Assembly (NCBI GenBank): GCA_002342685.1
Contig: DDQN01000039.1
Span: forward strand, 1-63,962
DNA: 63,962 nucleotides
Direction of reading: 5' to 3'
Source of the DNA: Vibrio sp. UBA2441
GTDB lineage: Bacteria > Pseudomonadota > Gammaproteobacteria > Enterobacterales > Vibrionaceae
In this document: piece by piece, positions 34,889-45,106 of the stretch
How positions within the stretch are numbered: position 1 is the first letter of the stretch
How the letters are laid out: each line of letters opens with the position of its first letter
Made by a program: the position numbers and the translations under genes
The notes under the pieces: model-generated
What the model saw: only the letters and a program-made list of their open reading frames with translations
Told to the model about the DNA's origin: nothing
The model's database searches: none

Positions 34889-37510
34889 ATGTCCCAGAAT
34901 TCTCAAAGCCAGAATCCTAAAGCCAAATATCGTAAAGATTATCAGTCACCTAACCATACAATTTCTCATATTGACCTAGAGTTTGACCTTTACGATCAAG
35001 ACACCATTGTAACTGCTGTTTCAAAAGTAGAGCAGTGCAAAGATGACTCAACCTTAGTGCTTCATGGTGAGCAACTCACATTAGTGTCACTGACTGTAGA
35101 CAACGTGGAATGGAAGGATTACCTAGAGAGCGAGGGACAAATTGAAATAAAAAACCTTCCTGAATCGTTTGAACTTGCTATCCAAACAAAGGTAAACCCA
35201 GAAGAGAATAGTGCCTTAGAAGGTTTATACAAATCGGGCGGAGCGTTCTGTACTCAGTGTGAAGCCGAAGGGTTCAGACGAATTACCTATTATTTGGATA
35301 GACCGGATGTGCTTGCAACTTTCACTACAAAAGTTATCGCTGATAAAGCAGACTATCCATATCTTCTAAGCAACGGAAATAAAATTGCTGAAGGAGAAGC
35401 GGAAGAAGGAAGACATTGGGTTACATGGCAAGATCCACATCCAAAACCTGCTTATTTGTTTGCGTTGGTTGCCGGCGATTTCGATGTACTTAAAGATAGC
35501 TACATGACAATGTCGGGTCGCAAGGTTGCATTAGAGATTTTTGTAGACAAAGGAAATTTAGATAGAGCTAATCATGCGATGGTCTCACTGATAAATTCAA
35601 TGAAGTGGGATGAAGAGCGTTTTGGTTTAGAGTATGACTTAGACATCTATATGATTGTTGCTGTCGACTTTTTTAATATGGGGGCGATGGAAAATAAAGG
35701 GCTAAACGTCTTTAACTCTAAATTTGTTCTGGCGAACGAAGAAACGGCAACAGATACTGATTATCTTGGTATCGAAGCGGTTATTGGTCATGAATATTTT
35801 CATAACTGGACGGGAAACCGCGTGACTTGTCGGGATTGGTTCCAACTGAGCTTAAAAGAAGGTTTGACGGTATTTAGGGATCAAGAATTCTCTTCTGATT
35901 TAGGTTCACGTGCCGTTAATCGAATTAATAATGTTCGCATTATTCGCGGTCCACAATTTGCGGAAGATGCCAGCCCGATGTCGCATCCTATTCGTCCGGA
36001 TAAAGTGATAGAAATGAATAACTTCTACACATTAACGGTTTATGAAAAGGGTAGTGAAGTTATTCGGATGATGCACACGCTTCTCGGCGAGGAAAAATTC
36101 CAGAAAGGAATGCAATTGTATTTCGAACGTCACGATGGCACGGCAGCTACGTGTGATGACTTTGTTGAAACGATGCAAGATGCTTCTGGTGTTGATCTTA
36201 CACAGTTCAAGCGCTGGTATAGTCAATCGGGAACGCCAACGGTTAATGTAAAAACAAATTATAACAGTGAAACTAGAACATACACCTTAGTATTAAAGCA
36301 GTTTACTGCTCCAACTCAAGAACAGAGCGAGAAAAAACCACTGCATATTCCGTTCAATATTGAACTTTATTCAAAAGACGGGGCTATCATTCCGCTACAG
36401 TGTAACGGGAAAAGTGTACATAACGTATTGGACTTTACCCAGGCAGAACAATCGTTTGAGTTTGAAAATATCAATGAATTACCAATTGTCTCATTGCTCA
36501 GAGAGTTTTCTGCACCTGTAAAACTAGAGTACGATTATTCTGATAACGAACTGATGTTTTTAATGGTTCACGCAAAAAATGAGTTTGCTCGTTGGGATGC
36601 AGGACAAATGTTGTTAGCGAAATATATTCGTAGCAATATTGAAAATGTTCAAACTGGAAAAAGGTTCCAGCTGTCTGAAGATCTGCTTGATGCATTTAGA
36701 GGTGTGTTGCTTAGTGAATCATTAGAGCCTGCATTTATAGCCGAAATGATGTCGTTGCCTAGTCAGAATGAAGTGGCAGGTTGGTTCAAACCTGTTGATG
36801 TTGACAGTATTGCAGCTGTACTTAAGTCCTTCAAAAAAGCGATCGCTAATAACCTTCAAGATGAACTGTTGGCGATGTACAACTCACTGTTACAGACGGG
36901 CTACAACATTGAGCACGTTTCAATTGGAAAGCGCGCTTTGAGGAATACATGTTTGAGTTATCTCGCCTATCTTGAGCAGGGCAATCAGTTAACAAGCCGT
37001 CAATATCAGAATGCAAATAACATGACTGATACCATGGCAGCGTTATCGAGTGCGAACCAAGCTCAACTTCCATGCCGCCAAGCCTTAATGGCTGACTTTA
37101 GTAACAAGTGGAGTCATGATGGCTTAGTCATGGATAAATGGTTTAGTTTGCAAGGAACTAGCCCTGCAAAGAATGCGTTGAGCGTGGTTAAAGAAGCCAT
37201 GAATCACAATGCGTTTAGTTTAAAAAACCCGAATAGAACTCGCAGTTTGATAGGTTCTTTCATTGCGGCTAACCCGATTAACTTCCATGCAATTGATGGT
37301 TCAGGGTATAAATTCGCTACCGAAATTCTTACAGAGCTGAACATTAGTAACCCGCAGGTAGCATCTCGATTAATTGACCCTCTTTTGAAATATCGTAACT
37401 ACGATGAGAAAAGGCAGCAATTAATGAAAGAGCAATTGGAGAACATATCGAAACTCGATGATTTGGCAAAAGATCTTTTCGAAAAAGTGACCAAAGCGCT
37501 TGAGTCTTAA
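34889..37510 (+). CDS. pepN: Aminopeptidase N
   Basis: 873 residues, usual for bacterial PepN. The M1 signature GAMENKG (about residue 265) and the zinc site HEYFHNWTGN with the third ligand in LKEGLTVF are present, plus the long C-terminal helical domain. It is a broad cytoplasmic aminopeptidase. The ATG at 34889 follows AAAGGATG. pepN next to pyrD is a conserved enterobacterial/vibrio order, here with two genes between. Confidence 0.97.
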   Translation: MSQNSQSQNPKAKYRKDYQSPNHTISHIDLEFDLYDQDTIVTAVSKVEQCKDDSTLVLHGEQLTLVSLTVDNVEWKDYLESEGQIEIKNLPESFELAIQTKVNPEENSALEGLYKSGGAFCTQCEAEGFRRITYYLDRPDVLATFTTKVIADKADYPYLLSNGNKIAEGEAEEGRHWVTWQDPHPKPAYLFALVAGDFDVLKDSYMTMSGRKVALEIFVDKGNLDRANHAMVSLINSMKWDEERFGLEYDLDIYMIVAVDFFNMGAMENKGLNVFNSKFVLANEETATDTDYLGIEAVIGHEYFHNWTGNRVTCRDWFQLSLKEGLTVFRDQEFSSDLGSRAVNRINNVRIIRGPQFAEDASPMSHPIRPDKVIEMNNFYTLTVYEKGSEVIRMMHTLLGEEKFQKGMQLYFERHDGTAATCDDFVETMQDASGVDLTQFKRWYSQSGTPTVNVKTNYNSETRTYTLVLKQFTAPTQEQSEKKPLHIPFNIELYSKDGAIIPLQCNGKSVHNVLDFTQAEQSFEFENINELPIVSLLREFSAPVKLEYDYSDNELMFLMVHAKNEFARWDAGQMLLAKYIRSNIENVQTGKRFQLSEDLLDAFRGVLLSESLEPAFIAEMMSLPSQNEVAGWFKPVDVDSIAAVLKSFKKAIANNLQDELLAMYNSLLQTGYNIEHVSIGKRALRNTCLSYLAYLEQGNQLTSRQYQNANNMTDTMAALSSANQAQLPCRQALMADFSNKWSHDGLVMDKWFSLQGTSPAKNALSVVKEAMNHNAFSLKNPNRTRSLIGSFIAANPINFHAIDGSGYKFATEILTELNISNPQVASRLIDPLLKYRNYDEKRQQLMKEQLENISKLDDLAKDLFEKVTKALES

Positions 37511-37565
37511 TAGCAAATAGATAATAAAGGTGGCAATAGTTTTGTCACCTTTATTAAATTTAGAT

Positions 37566-37784
37566 ATGAAACAATATACCTTTCGGCTAGATGTGCCTTA
37601 TCAAACATTCCTTCAATATTACTCTGGAGCTGCGAGCAGTGTGGTCGTTTATACGGAGCAAGGTTTACGATTACAAATCCCGGCTGCTCGTCTTAGACCA
37701 TTTCTTAGTCAAATAGGGATAAAAGGACGATTTAGATTGGTAATTGACCAAAATAACAAGTTTGTTAAGTTAGAAGCTCTGTAG
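37566..37784 (+). CDS. DUF2835 family protein
   Basis: 72 residues from MKQYTFRLDV. The SSVVVYTEQGLRLQIPAARLRPF and GIKGRFRLVIDQNNKF segments are the DUF2835 signature, conserved in Vibrio and relatives next to gdh/pepN. Function unknown. Neither the ATG at 37566 nor the GTG at 37530 has a strong ribosome binding site; the ATG gives the usual N terminus. Confidence 0.85.
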   Translation: MKQYTFRLDVPYQTFLQYYSGAASSVVVYTEQGLRLQIPAARLRPFLSQIGIKGRFRLVIDQNNKFVKLEAL

Positions 37785-37894
37785 TTCTCTTTTATTTCAG
37801 TTATTTAAATCGCTATATCTATCACAAAACCAGACATTCACGTTGTTATAACGATAATATTGTTAACCAAAATTCAATAATGCTTTTACAATAT

Positions 37895-37930
37895 AGACAC
37901 ACTAAGCAAAAAATAGTGTGTCTAATTTTT
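37895..37930 (+). terminator. Strong hairpin with T-run just upstream of gdh
   Basis: A perfect 10-bp stem (AGACACACTA/TAGTGTGTCT) and TTTTT follow, ending only 31 bp before the gdh start. It could be the terminator of the DUF2835 gene or a leader attenuator for gdh. Confidence 0.75.
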
Positions 37931-37960
37931 CCCCGAAAAAGCAAATTTTGGAGCGTTATC

Positions 37961-40900
37961 ATGACCGCACGAGAGCCTGTAGTACCGGTTCTTCTTGAAA
38001 AAGTATACCAACTAATTCAAGACAAACTTGAACATGCACAAAAGCCTTTAGTTACGCAGCTTGCGCAACATATGTTTAACAATATTGCCCAAGATGATTT
38101 GGTTCATAGGAATGAATCGGACCTCTATGGTGCTGTTGTTAGTCTGTGGCAACATGTGCTGGAAACAAAACAGGATGATATTTCTGTTCAGGTTTTTAAC
38201 CCAAGCTTGAGCCGCCACGGTTGGCAGTCTACGCATACGATTGTTGAAATCGTCGTTCCTAATAGTCCGTTTTTGGTTAACTCAACCAAGATGGCATTGA
38301 CTCGATTAGAACTTGATTGCCATTTTATGCTCCATGGACCAACCCAGGTACTCAGAGATGATAACGGAACCATTTTATCTCTGAATACGGGAGAAGGTGA
38401 GTACCAGTCATTATTCCATATTGAAGTAGATCGCCTTACTGAAAAGTCAGAAATGAACCAGCTTAAGAATGAGCTTATAGGCGTTCTAAATGACACGCAT
38501 TTAGTCATTTCAGACTGGAAGCCAATGGCGCTCAAGCTTAAAGAAGTCACCAAGCATGTAGAAAGGCAACTCAAGTACATACCGTTATCCACGGAACGTT
38601 TAGATGAAAGTTTGCAGTTTTTACGTTGGCTAGGTGATCATAACTTTACCTTTATGGGTTATAAAGAGTATGACTTAGTGGATGTTAATGGGGAGACTCA
38701 ACTTAAGCCTACAGCGGATAAAGGACTTGGCCTGCTTGCTGTCGATAGAAGAGTACGCACAGTTAAATTATCTGAGTTCGCTGAGTCAGCTCAGGCAGAG
38801 GCAACCAAGCCATACTTGCTTATTTTAACCAAGGGTCATGCAGCATCACGGATTCACCGCCCGGCTTATACCGATTATATAGGTATAAAGAAGTTTGATA
38901 AAAATGGCCGAGTAGTAGGTGAGCATCGATTTACCGGGCTTTACACATCCGTCGTTTATAACCAGAGTGTATCGAGCATTCCGTTAGTAGGGCAAAAAGT
39001 TGAACGTATTCTCGCTTCAAGTGGTTATCAGGTAGGTTCTTATTCTTACAAAGCTCTGCATAATATATTAGAAAATTTCCCCAGAGATGAATTGCTTCAG
39101 GCCACTGAAGAAGAGTTGTTAGAAGTTGGTACCGGTGTTGTTCAGATGCAAGACCGAGACTTAGTCAGGCTATTTATTCGCAAAGACCCGTTTGGCCGCT
39201 TCTTCAGTTGTATGGTTTACGTAACCAAAGATCGCTATAACACAGAATTAAGAAGACAGACCCAACGGATACTTAAGCAATATTGTCATTCAGATCAAGA
39301 TGTGGAGTTTACAACATTTTTTTCTGAGAGTTCATTGGCAAGGACGCACTATATTGTGCGTGTTGACAATAACAATATAAATATCGACGTAAAAATGATA
39401 GAGCATAATTTAATGGAAGCATCTTCTACCTGGGACGATAGATTAAAAAGTGCCATCATTACTAATCTAGGTGAGAGCACGGGTGTTACCATCTCAAAAG
39501 AATTCAGGCGCGCTTTTCCTAATTCCTACAAATCCGATATTTTACCCGGAACGGCTGTTGCTGATATAGAGCGCTTAGAAGCGCTTAGTGACGACAATAA
39601 ATTAGGCATGCTTTTTTATCGGCCTCAAGAAGAAGCGTCTGATTCCAAAGTCGTTCACTTAAAACTTTATCATAGAGACGAACCAATTCATCTTTCTGAT
39701 GTAATGCCTATGCTTGAAAACTTAGGTCTTCGTGTTGTAGGGGAATCACCTTATGAGATCCGAAAAGCCAATGGAACTGTCTATTGGATCCTGGATTTCT
39801 CGATGCTCCATCGTAGCGAAACCAGAATTGATCTTCGGGAAGCAAGAGATCGTTTCCAACAGGCTTTTGCTGCGGTCTGGAAAGGCGAACTCGAAAGTGA
39901 TGGATTTAACAGGCTGGTGTTAGGCGCGGGTCTAACGGGCAGAGAGGTGACAATCCTTAGAAGCTATGCCCGATACATGCGTCAGGTAGGTTTTCCATTT
40001 AGCCAGAACTATATTGAAGATACGCTAAATTCACATACCAAACTTGCAAAAGGATTGGTCGCACTATTTAGTAAACGCTTTGACCCTAAATTTAAAGGTG
40101 GTAAAAAAGGTCAAGCAGATCTAATCAAACAGTTAACAGAGCAATTGGATCATGTTGAAAGCTTGGATGATGACAGGATCATTCGCCGATACATGGATAT
40201 GATTACGGCCACACTAAGAACCAATTATTATCAGACAGATACTAACAAACAACCGAAACCTTGGTTGTCACTTAAGTTAAAGCCGCGCGATATCCCGGAG
40301 ATACCAGCGCCGGTTCCTGCATTTGAAATATTCGTGTATGCGCCGGACATTGAAGGGGTTCATCTTCGTGGCGGAAAGGTAGCAAGAGGTGGGTTACGTT
40401 GGTCTGACAGACAGGAAGATTTCCGAACAGAGGTACTCGGCTTAGTTAAAGCACAGCAAGTAAAAAATACCGTCATAGTTCCTGTGGGTGCAAAAGGTGG
40501 TTTTGTTTGTAAAAGACAACATTTGTTATCAGGCAGAGATGAGATATTTGCGGAAGGGCAACGTTGTTACAAACGCTTTATTCGAGCGCTTCTGGATGTG
40601 TCAGATAATATAATTGATGGTGCACTGGTTCCACCTCCGTCAGTGGTTCGTCATGATGAAGATGATCCGTACTTAGTCGTTGCTGCAGACAAAGGGACCG
40701 CAACATTTTCTGACTTAGCAAACTCGGTCTCTGCTGAATATAACTTTTGGTTGGGCGATGCATTTGCCTCCGGCGGCTCAAATGGCTATGACCACAAAGC
40801 AATGGGTATAACAGCTAAAGGTGGCTGGGAATCGGTTAAACGTCACTTCCGTGAAATGGGTATAAACTGTCAATCCACTGATTTTACAGTAGTAGGCATA

Positions 40901-42802
40901 GGGGACATGGCAGGAGATGTATTTGGCAACGGTATGCTGTTGTCGAAACATATTCGTTTGCAAGCTGCATTTAACCATATGCATATTTTTATTGATCCGA
41001 ACCCTGTTTCTGACAAAAGCTGGCAAGAAAGAGATCGTTTATTTAAGCTATCAAGATCCAGTTGGGAAGACTATGATCCAAAGTTGATCTCAAAAGGTGG
41101 CGGTGTATTTTCCAGACGATCAAAGTCGATCAAATTGACACCAGAGATCCAGAAATTACTGGGTACACGTAAAACATCAGTTGCGCCCAATGATCTTATC
41201 AAGCTCATATTACAATTGGAGGTTGATCTACTATGGAATGGCGGCATCGGGACCTATATCAAAGCATCTACTGAAACAAATGTGGATGTAGGTGACAGAG
41301 CAAATGATGTTCTGCGTATTGATGGTAAAGATCTACGGGCTAAAGTGGTAGGCGAAGGTGGTAACCTAGGATTAACTCAAAAAGGGCGTATCGAGTATGC
41401 ATTAATTGGTGGGCGGGTAAATTCAGACTTTGTTGATAATGTTGGTGGTGTTGATTGCTCAGATAACGAAGTGAATATAAAGATCTTCTTAAACGGCTTA
41501 GTTGCCAATGGCGATCTTACTCTGAAACAACGTAATCAGATATTAGTCAAAATGGAAGATGAAGTTGGTGAAATCGTACTTGATGATGCTTATTGTCAGG
41601 CGGAGTCTATTTCAGTGAGTGAATTACTTGGTGTTTCGCTAGTTAAAGAACAAATTCGTTTTATACATCATTTAGAAAAAGCTGGCCATTTAGATAGGGC
41701 ATTAGAATATATCCCTGATGATGAAACCTTGCTTGAGAGAGAGAAGAAGGGACTTGCCTTTACCAGACCAGAGCTTTCTGTTTTGGTCGCTTATGGAAAA
41801 ATGGTTCTGAAAGAGCAATTAGTCTGTGATGAGATTGCTTCTGATGAATACCATAAGCAGTTATTAGTTAAATATTTCCCGGAAGAGTTACGACGTAACT
41901 ACATTGAGCATGCTGAGAATCATCCATTGAAAGCTGAAATTGTTGCGACGGCGCTGGCGAATCAGATGGTTAATGAAATGGGGTGTAACTTTGTTACTCG
42001 TCTACAAGAAGAGACTGGTGCTAGTGTTGCTCAAGTTGCAAATGCCTATGTTGCAGCCAGAGAGATCTATGATTTCGAATCTATTTTAAAAGAGATCCGC
42101 AAACTGGATAATGTGGCAGCATCGGAAGCGCAATATGAGCTTATATTTAATGTCCGCAGAACACTCCGTCGCTTATCTCGTTGGTTGATCAGGAACCGTA
42201 CTGGGGCGACAAACGTCAGTGATTTGATTGCTCTGTTTAAACAAGATGTTAGTGCAGTAAGAACAAAACTTGATGAGTTTTTGGTGCCTGAGGAAGTTGA
42301 GGAACATAATGACATTGCTAAATCCTGGATGGAAGAGGGAGTAGAAGAGAGGTTAGCCAATCGGGTTGCGCGCTTGTCGAGTCTGAACTCAGCGTTGGAT
42401 ATTTCAACCATAGCCAAAGAGAGTGGTAGAAGTATCGAAAGTGCTGCGAAACTCTACTTCACATTGGGCGATAAACTGCTGCTGCATTGGTTTTTAAAAC
42501 AAATAAATGCACAGGCTGTTGATAACAACTGGCAAGCTCTTGCCAGAGCCGCTTTCAGAGAGGACCTTGATTGGCAGCAACGCCAATTGACGGCTCAAGT
42601 TCTCAATTGCGGCTGTGCTCCTGAAGATTTTGAACCGATACAAGCACTACAAGACTGGATGGGTGTAAATCACAGCTCATTGCAGAGGTGGGAAAATATT
42701 CTTAATGAATTTAAAGTCGGTTCTGTCCATGAATTTGCTAAGTTTTCCGTCGCGTTGCGAGAATTAATGTTATTAAATTTGAATTGTTCGACAAATAAGT
42801 AA
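37961..42802 (+). CDS. gdhB: NAD-specific glutamate dehydrogenase (GDH-180 type)
   Basis: 1613 residues, matching the large NAD-GDH class. An ACT-like regulatory N-terminal half precedes the catalytic core with KVARGGLRWSDRQEDFRTEV and GAKGGFV and the NAD domain. It oxidatively deaminates glutamate to 2-oxoglutarate. The ATG at 37961 (MTAREPV) has GGAG upstream; the longer frame to 37880 runs through the leader hairpin and is rejected. A terminator follows at 42811. Confidence 0.95.
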   Translation: MTAREPVVPVLLEKVYQLIQDKLEHAQKPLVTQLAQHMFNNIAQDDLVHRNESDLYGAVVSLWQHVLETKQDDISVQVFNPSLSRHGWQSTHTIVEIVVPNSPFLVNSTKMALTRLELDCHFMLHGPTQVLRDDNGTILSLNTGEGEYQSLFHIEVDRLTEKSEMNQLKNELIGVLNDTHLVISDWKPMALKLKEVTKHVERQLKYIPLSTERLDESLQFLRWLGDHNFTFMGYKEYDLVDVNGETQLKPTADKGLGLLAVDRRVRTVKLSEFAESAQAEATKPYLLILTKGHAASRIHRPAYTDYIGIKKFDKNGRVVGEHRFTGLYTSVVYNQSVSSIPLVGQKVERILASSGYQVGSYSYKALHNILENFPRDELLQATEEELLEVGTGVVQMQDRDLVRLFIRKDPFGRFFSCMVYVTKDRYNTELRRQTQRILKQYCHSDQDVEFTTFFSESSLARTHYIVRVDNNNINIDVKMIEHNLMEASSTWDDRLKSAIITNLGESTGVTISKEFRRAFPNSYKSDILPGTAVADIERLEALSDDNKLGMLFYRPQEEASDSKVVHLKLYHRDEPIHLSDVMPMLENLGLRVVGESPYEIRKANGTVYWILDFSMLHRSETRIDLREARDRFQQAFAAVWKGELESDGFNRLVLGAGLTGREVTILRSYARYMRQVGFPFSQNYIEDTLNSHTKLAKGLVALFSKRFDPKFKGGKKGQADLIKQLTEQLDHVESLDDDRIIRRYMDMITATLRTNYYQTDTNKQPKPWLSLKLKPRDIPEIPAPVPAFEIFVYAPDIEGVHLRGGKVARGGLRWSDRQEDFRTEVLGLVKAQQVKNTVIVPVGAKGGFVCKRQHLLSGRDEIFAEGQRCYKRFIRALLDVSDNIIDGALVPPPSVVRHDEDDPYLVVAADKGTATFSDLANSVSAEYNFWLGDAFASGGSNGYDHKAMGITAKGGWESVKRHFREMGINCQSTDFTVVGIGDMAGDVFGNGMLLSKHIRLQAAFNHMHIFIDPNPVSDKSWQERDRLFKLSRSSWEDYDPKLISKGGGVFSRRSKSIKLTPEIQKLLGTRKTSVAPNDLIKLILQLEVDLLWNGGIGTYIKASTETNVDVGDRANDVLRIDGKDLRAKVVGEGGNLGLTQKGRIEYALIGGRVNSDFVDNVGGVDCSDNEVNIKIFLNGLVANGDLTLKQRNQILVKMEDEVGEIVLDDAYCQAESISVSELLGVSLVKEQIRFIHHLEKAGHLDRALEYIPDDETLLEREKKGLAFTRPELSVLVAYGKMVLKEQLVCDEIASDEYHKQLLVKYFPEELRRNYIEHAENHPLKAEIVATALANQMVNEMGCNFVTRLQEETGASVAQVANAYVAAREIYDFESILKEIRKLDNVAASEAQYELIFNVRRTLRRLSRWLIRNRTGATNVSDLIALFKQDVSAVRTKLDEFLVPEEVEEHNDIAKSWMEEGVEERLANRVARLSSLNSALDISTIAKESGRSIESAAKLYFTLGDKLLLHWFLKQINAQAVDNNWQALARAAFREDLDWQQRQLTAQVLNCGCAPEDFEPIQALQDWMGVNHSSLQRWENILNEFKVGSVHEFAKFSVALRELMLLNLNCSTNK

Positions 42803-42810
42803 ATAATACT

Positions 42811-42836
42811 GCCCCGTTTATACGGGGCTTTTTTTC
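42811..42836 (+). terminator. Intrinsic terminator of gdh
   Basis: GCCCCGT/ACGGGGC stem followed by a run of seven T. It ends 15 bp before the pyrD start. Confidence 0.9.
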
Positions 42837-42850
42837 TTAGGGAGGCATAA

Positions 42851-43861
42851 ATGCTTTACCGTCTAGCCAGGACTGGCTTTTTTCAGCTTGATGCCGAAAA
42901 GGCACACGATCTTGCAATTCAAAATTTCAAACGATTCCAAGGCACACCTTTGGATCTCTTTTATCGCCAAAACTTACCTGAAAGGCAAGTTGAATGCATG
43001 GGTTTAACGTTTAAAAACCCAGTGGGTTTAGCTGCCGGTCTGGATAAGAACGGTGAATGCATCGAAGCATTTGGTGCAATGGGCTTCGGTTTTATCGAGG
43101 TAGGAACCGTCACGCCAAAACCACAACCAGGCAATGACAAACCGAGACTATTCCGTTTAGTTGAATCTGAAGGTCTTATTAATCGAATGGGTTTTAATAA
43201 TCTTGGCGTTGATCAGCTTGTCGAGAATGTTAAGAAAACTACTTACGATGGTATTCTGGGAATTAACATCGGTAAGAATAAAGATACGCCATTAGAAAAC
43301 GGAAGTGACGATTACCTAATTTGCATGGAAAAGACTTATGAACACGCAGGTTATATTGCGGTAAATATTTCTTCTCCGAATACTCCGGGCTTAAGAACGC
43401 TTCAGTACGGAGATGCACTAGATCAACTCCTGTCTGATTTAAAAAGAAAACAAGCTGAGCTAGAAGTTAAACATGGTAAGTATGTACCGTTAACATTAAA
43501 AATAGCACCTGATTTGAATGACGAAGAACTTGTTCAGATTTGCGACTCTTTAGTCAGACACAATATAGATGGTGTCATTGCAACCAATACCACTTTAGAT
43601 AGAAGCATTGTTAAAGGCATGAAACATTCTGAAGAAGCTGGTGGATTAAGTGGGCGTCCAATTCAACAACGCAGCACTGAGGTTGTTCGGCAAATACACC
43701 AAGAGCTTGGAGACAAGCTTCCTATTATTGGGGTAGGTGGAATAGACTCTTATGTTTCAGCGAAAGAAAAAATGATGGCCGGGGCAAAATTAGTACAAGT
43801 TTATTCTGGCTTCATTTATCACGGTCCGGGATTAGTTCGAGATATCGTAAAAAACCTCTAA
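42851..43861 (+). CDS. pyrD: Dihydroorotate dehydrogenase (quinone), class 2
   Basis: 336 residues. The N-terminal membrane-association helix is followed by the FMN barrel: GLAAGLDKNGE, NRMGFNNLG, NISSPNTPGLR with the class 2 catalytic serine, and GVGGIDSYVSA. It oxidises dihydroorotate at the inner membrane for pyrimidine synthesis. The ribosome binding site is AGGGAGG. The terminator of gdh lies right before it, so its promoter must overlap the end of gdh. Confidence 0.97.
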   Translation: MLYRLARTGFFQLDAEKAHDLAIQNFKRFQGTPLDLFYRQNLPERQVECMGLTFKNPVGLAAGLDKNGECIEAFGAMGFGFIEVGTVTPKPQPGNDKPRLFRLVESEGLINRMGFNNLGVDQLVENVKKTTYDGILGINIGKNKDTPLENGSDDYLICMEKTYEHAGYIAVNISSPNTPGLRTLQYGDALDQLLSDLKRKQAELEVKHGKYVPLTLKIAPDLNDEELVQICDSLVRHNIDGVIATNTTLDRSIVKGMKHSEEAGGLSGRPIQQRSTEVVRQIHQELGDKLPIIGVGGIDSYVSAKEKMMAGAKLVQVYSGFIYHGPGLVRDIVKNL

Positions 43862-43900
43862 TTTGAATTAGGGCGTGTCGAACTTACAGAAACTGTTATT

Positions 43901-43930
43901 AAAAGAGGAATAATATTTCCTCTTTTTTTT
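43901..43930 (+). terminator. Intrinsic terminator of pyrD
   Basis: AAAAGAGGAA/TTCCTCTTTT stem with a long T-run. Confidence 0.88.
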
Positions 43931-44024
43931 TGTCATTCTGTTTGTAGAATTAGTCAGTAAGTTGGCAAAAGGTAATCTAGCAGTTTACCTAAATTCTATA
44001 AAAGAATAATAAAGAGACGGATCG

Positions 44025-44567
44025 ATGCTAAAACCAAGTGATACATGGATGTGGTTCTTCGAAGAGCGAGAAAATGCTCTTATGCTGGATCTTGGAAATG
44101 ATATGTTGTTTAAAGTCAATCTTCCTAAAAAGCTGCTAGTCGACTGCGCCCATACAGATAATGAATTTACCGTAGATGATGCCTCGGCATTTCAAACCTA
44201 TAAGCAGCAAGCTTCCTTATTAGACCTATCAAAACCGCGCCAGGCAGAGCTTGTGCTTAATTGCGTGGCTGCAAAAAGGTTTCATAAACCAGTTCAACCT
44301 AAGAGTTGGTTCTTTGACTCTCAAGGTGAAGGATATGTTCCAAATGAAGGAGATATCGTTCATCTACACAACCGATACAGTGAAGGGTATTTCATGGTTA
44401 TCGAGGTTTGTGAATCTGCAAGCTTATGTGCCTATATAGAGCAGAATGACTTCTTGTTAGATGGAAAGAAATCGTTAAGTTTAGGTCAGCCTATTAAAGT
44501 TATGCATGACAGAATGCTTTGCGCTAATCATAATTTTGCTGAGATGCCAGTAGCGCTCGTTGGCTAA
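44025..44567 (+). CDS. zapC: Cell division protein ZapC
   Basis: 180 residues. MLKPSDTWMWFF and the LDLGNDMLFK segment are typical of ZapC, a cytoplasmic FtsZ-bundling factor that stabilises the Z ring. Position right after pyrD is the E. coli order. It has its own terminator. Confidence 0.93.
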   Translation: MLKPSDTWMWFFEERENALMLDLGNDMLFKVNLPKKLLVDCAHTDNEFTVDDASAFQTYKQQASLLDLSKPRQAELVLNCVAAKRFHKPVQPKSWFFDSQGEGYVPNEGDIVHLHNRYSEGYFMVIEVCESASLCAYIEQNDFLLDGKKSLSLGQPIKVMHDRMLCANHNFAEMPVALVG

Positions 44568-44594
44568 TTTATTCGTTCCTTTGTTGTTTTTCCT

Positions 44595-44620
44595 ATCGAC
44601 CTTCTTGGTCGATTTTTTTT
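44595..44620 (+). terminator. Intrinsic terminator of zapC
   Basis: ATCGACC/GGTCGAT stem with eight T. Confidence 0.9.
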
Positions 44621-45106
44621 GTCTCAATAAAAAGGGGACATAGGTTATTCGTTAAGACCATACTCGTCCTATCATTCCGATGAACATCGTATAAATCTTC
44701 TACAGTATTACCGAATACTCATGAGATATGCGTAGCATTTAATGCAATATTACTTTCAGTTTTAATTGTTCTTCCTATCAATACCAGTGCATAAAATCAG
44801 CAAATATTCCTATTTTAAGCTCTTTTGTAACTAATTTACGACAGTTGATGTGGTCTGGTATATACCAACTTGGCATTGAATAAGTAGTCACTACGGCAGA
44901 GGCCGTGTAAATACGTGAGCAAGTTTAAGAAGTGAATGCTTACTTAATTTTCGATGTAAATTAGAGGGCGACATAGAATGGATTGTGAGTATTCGCCTGT
45001 TTTTTGTTCATTTAGTAAATTGTCACTGATAATTTACGGTTTATTTTCTTGATCGGATGGTTTCTCAGGTATAATCAAGGCCATTTTTTTTCTGACAAAG
45101 AACGAC
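44621..45106 (+). promoter_or_regulatory. Upstream region of rlmKL
   Basis: 486 bp without a gene. A TATAAT at 45070-45075 with TTGATC at 45049 (15-bp spacing) is a plausible rlmKL promoter, 32 bp before the start. A short hairpin ACGGC-AGAG-GCCGT is near 44893. I see no ORF with coding character; a small RNA cannot be excluded. Confidence 0.45.
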
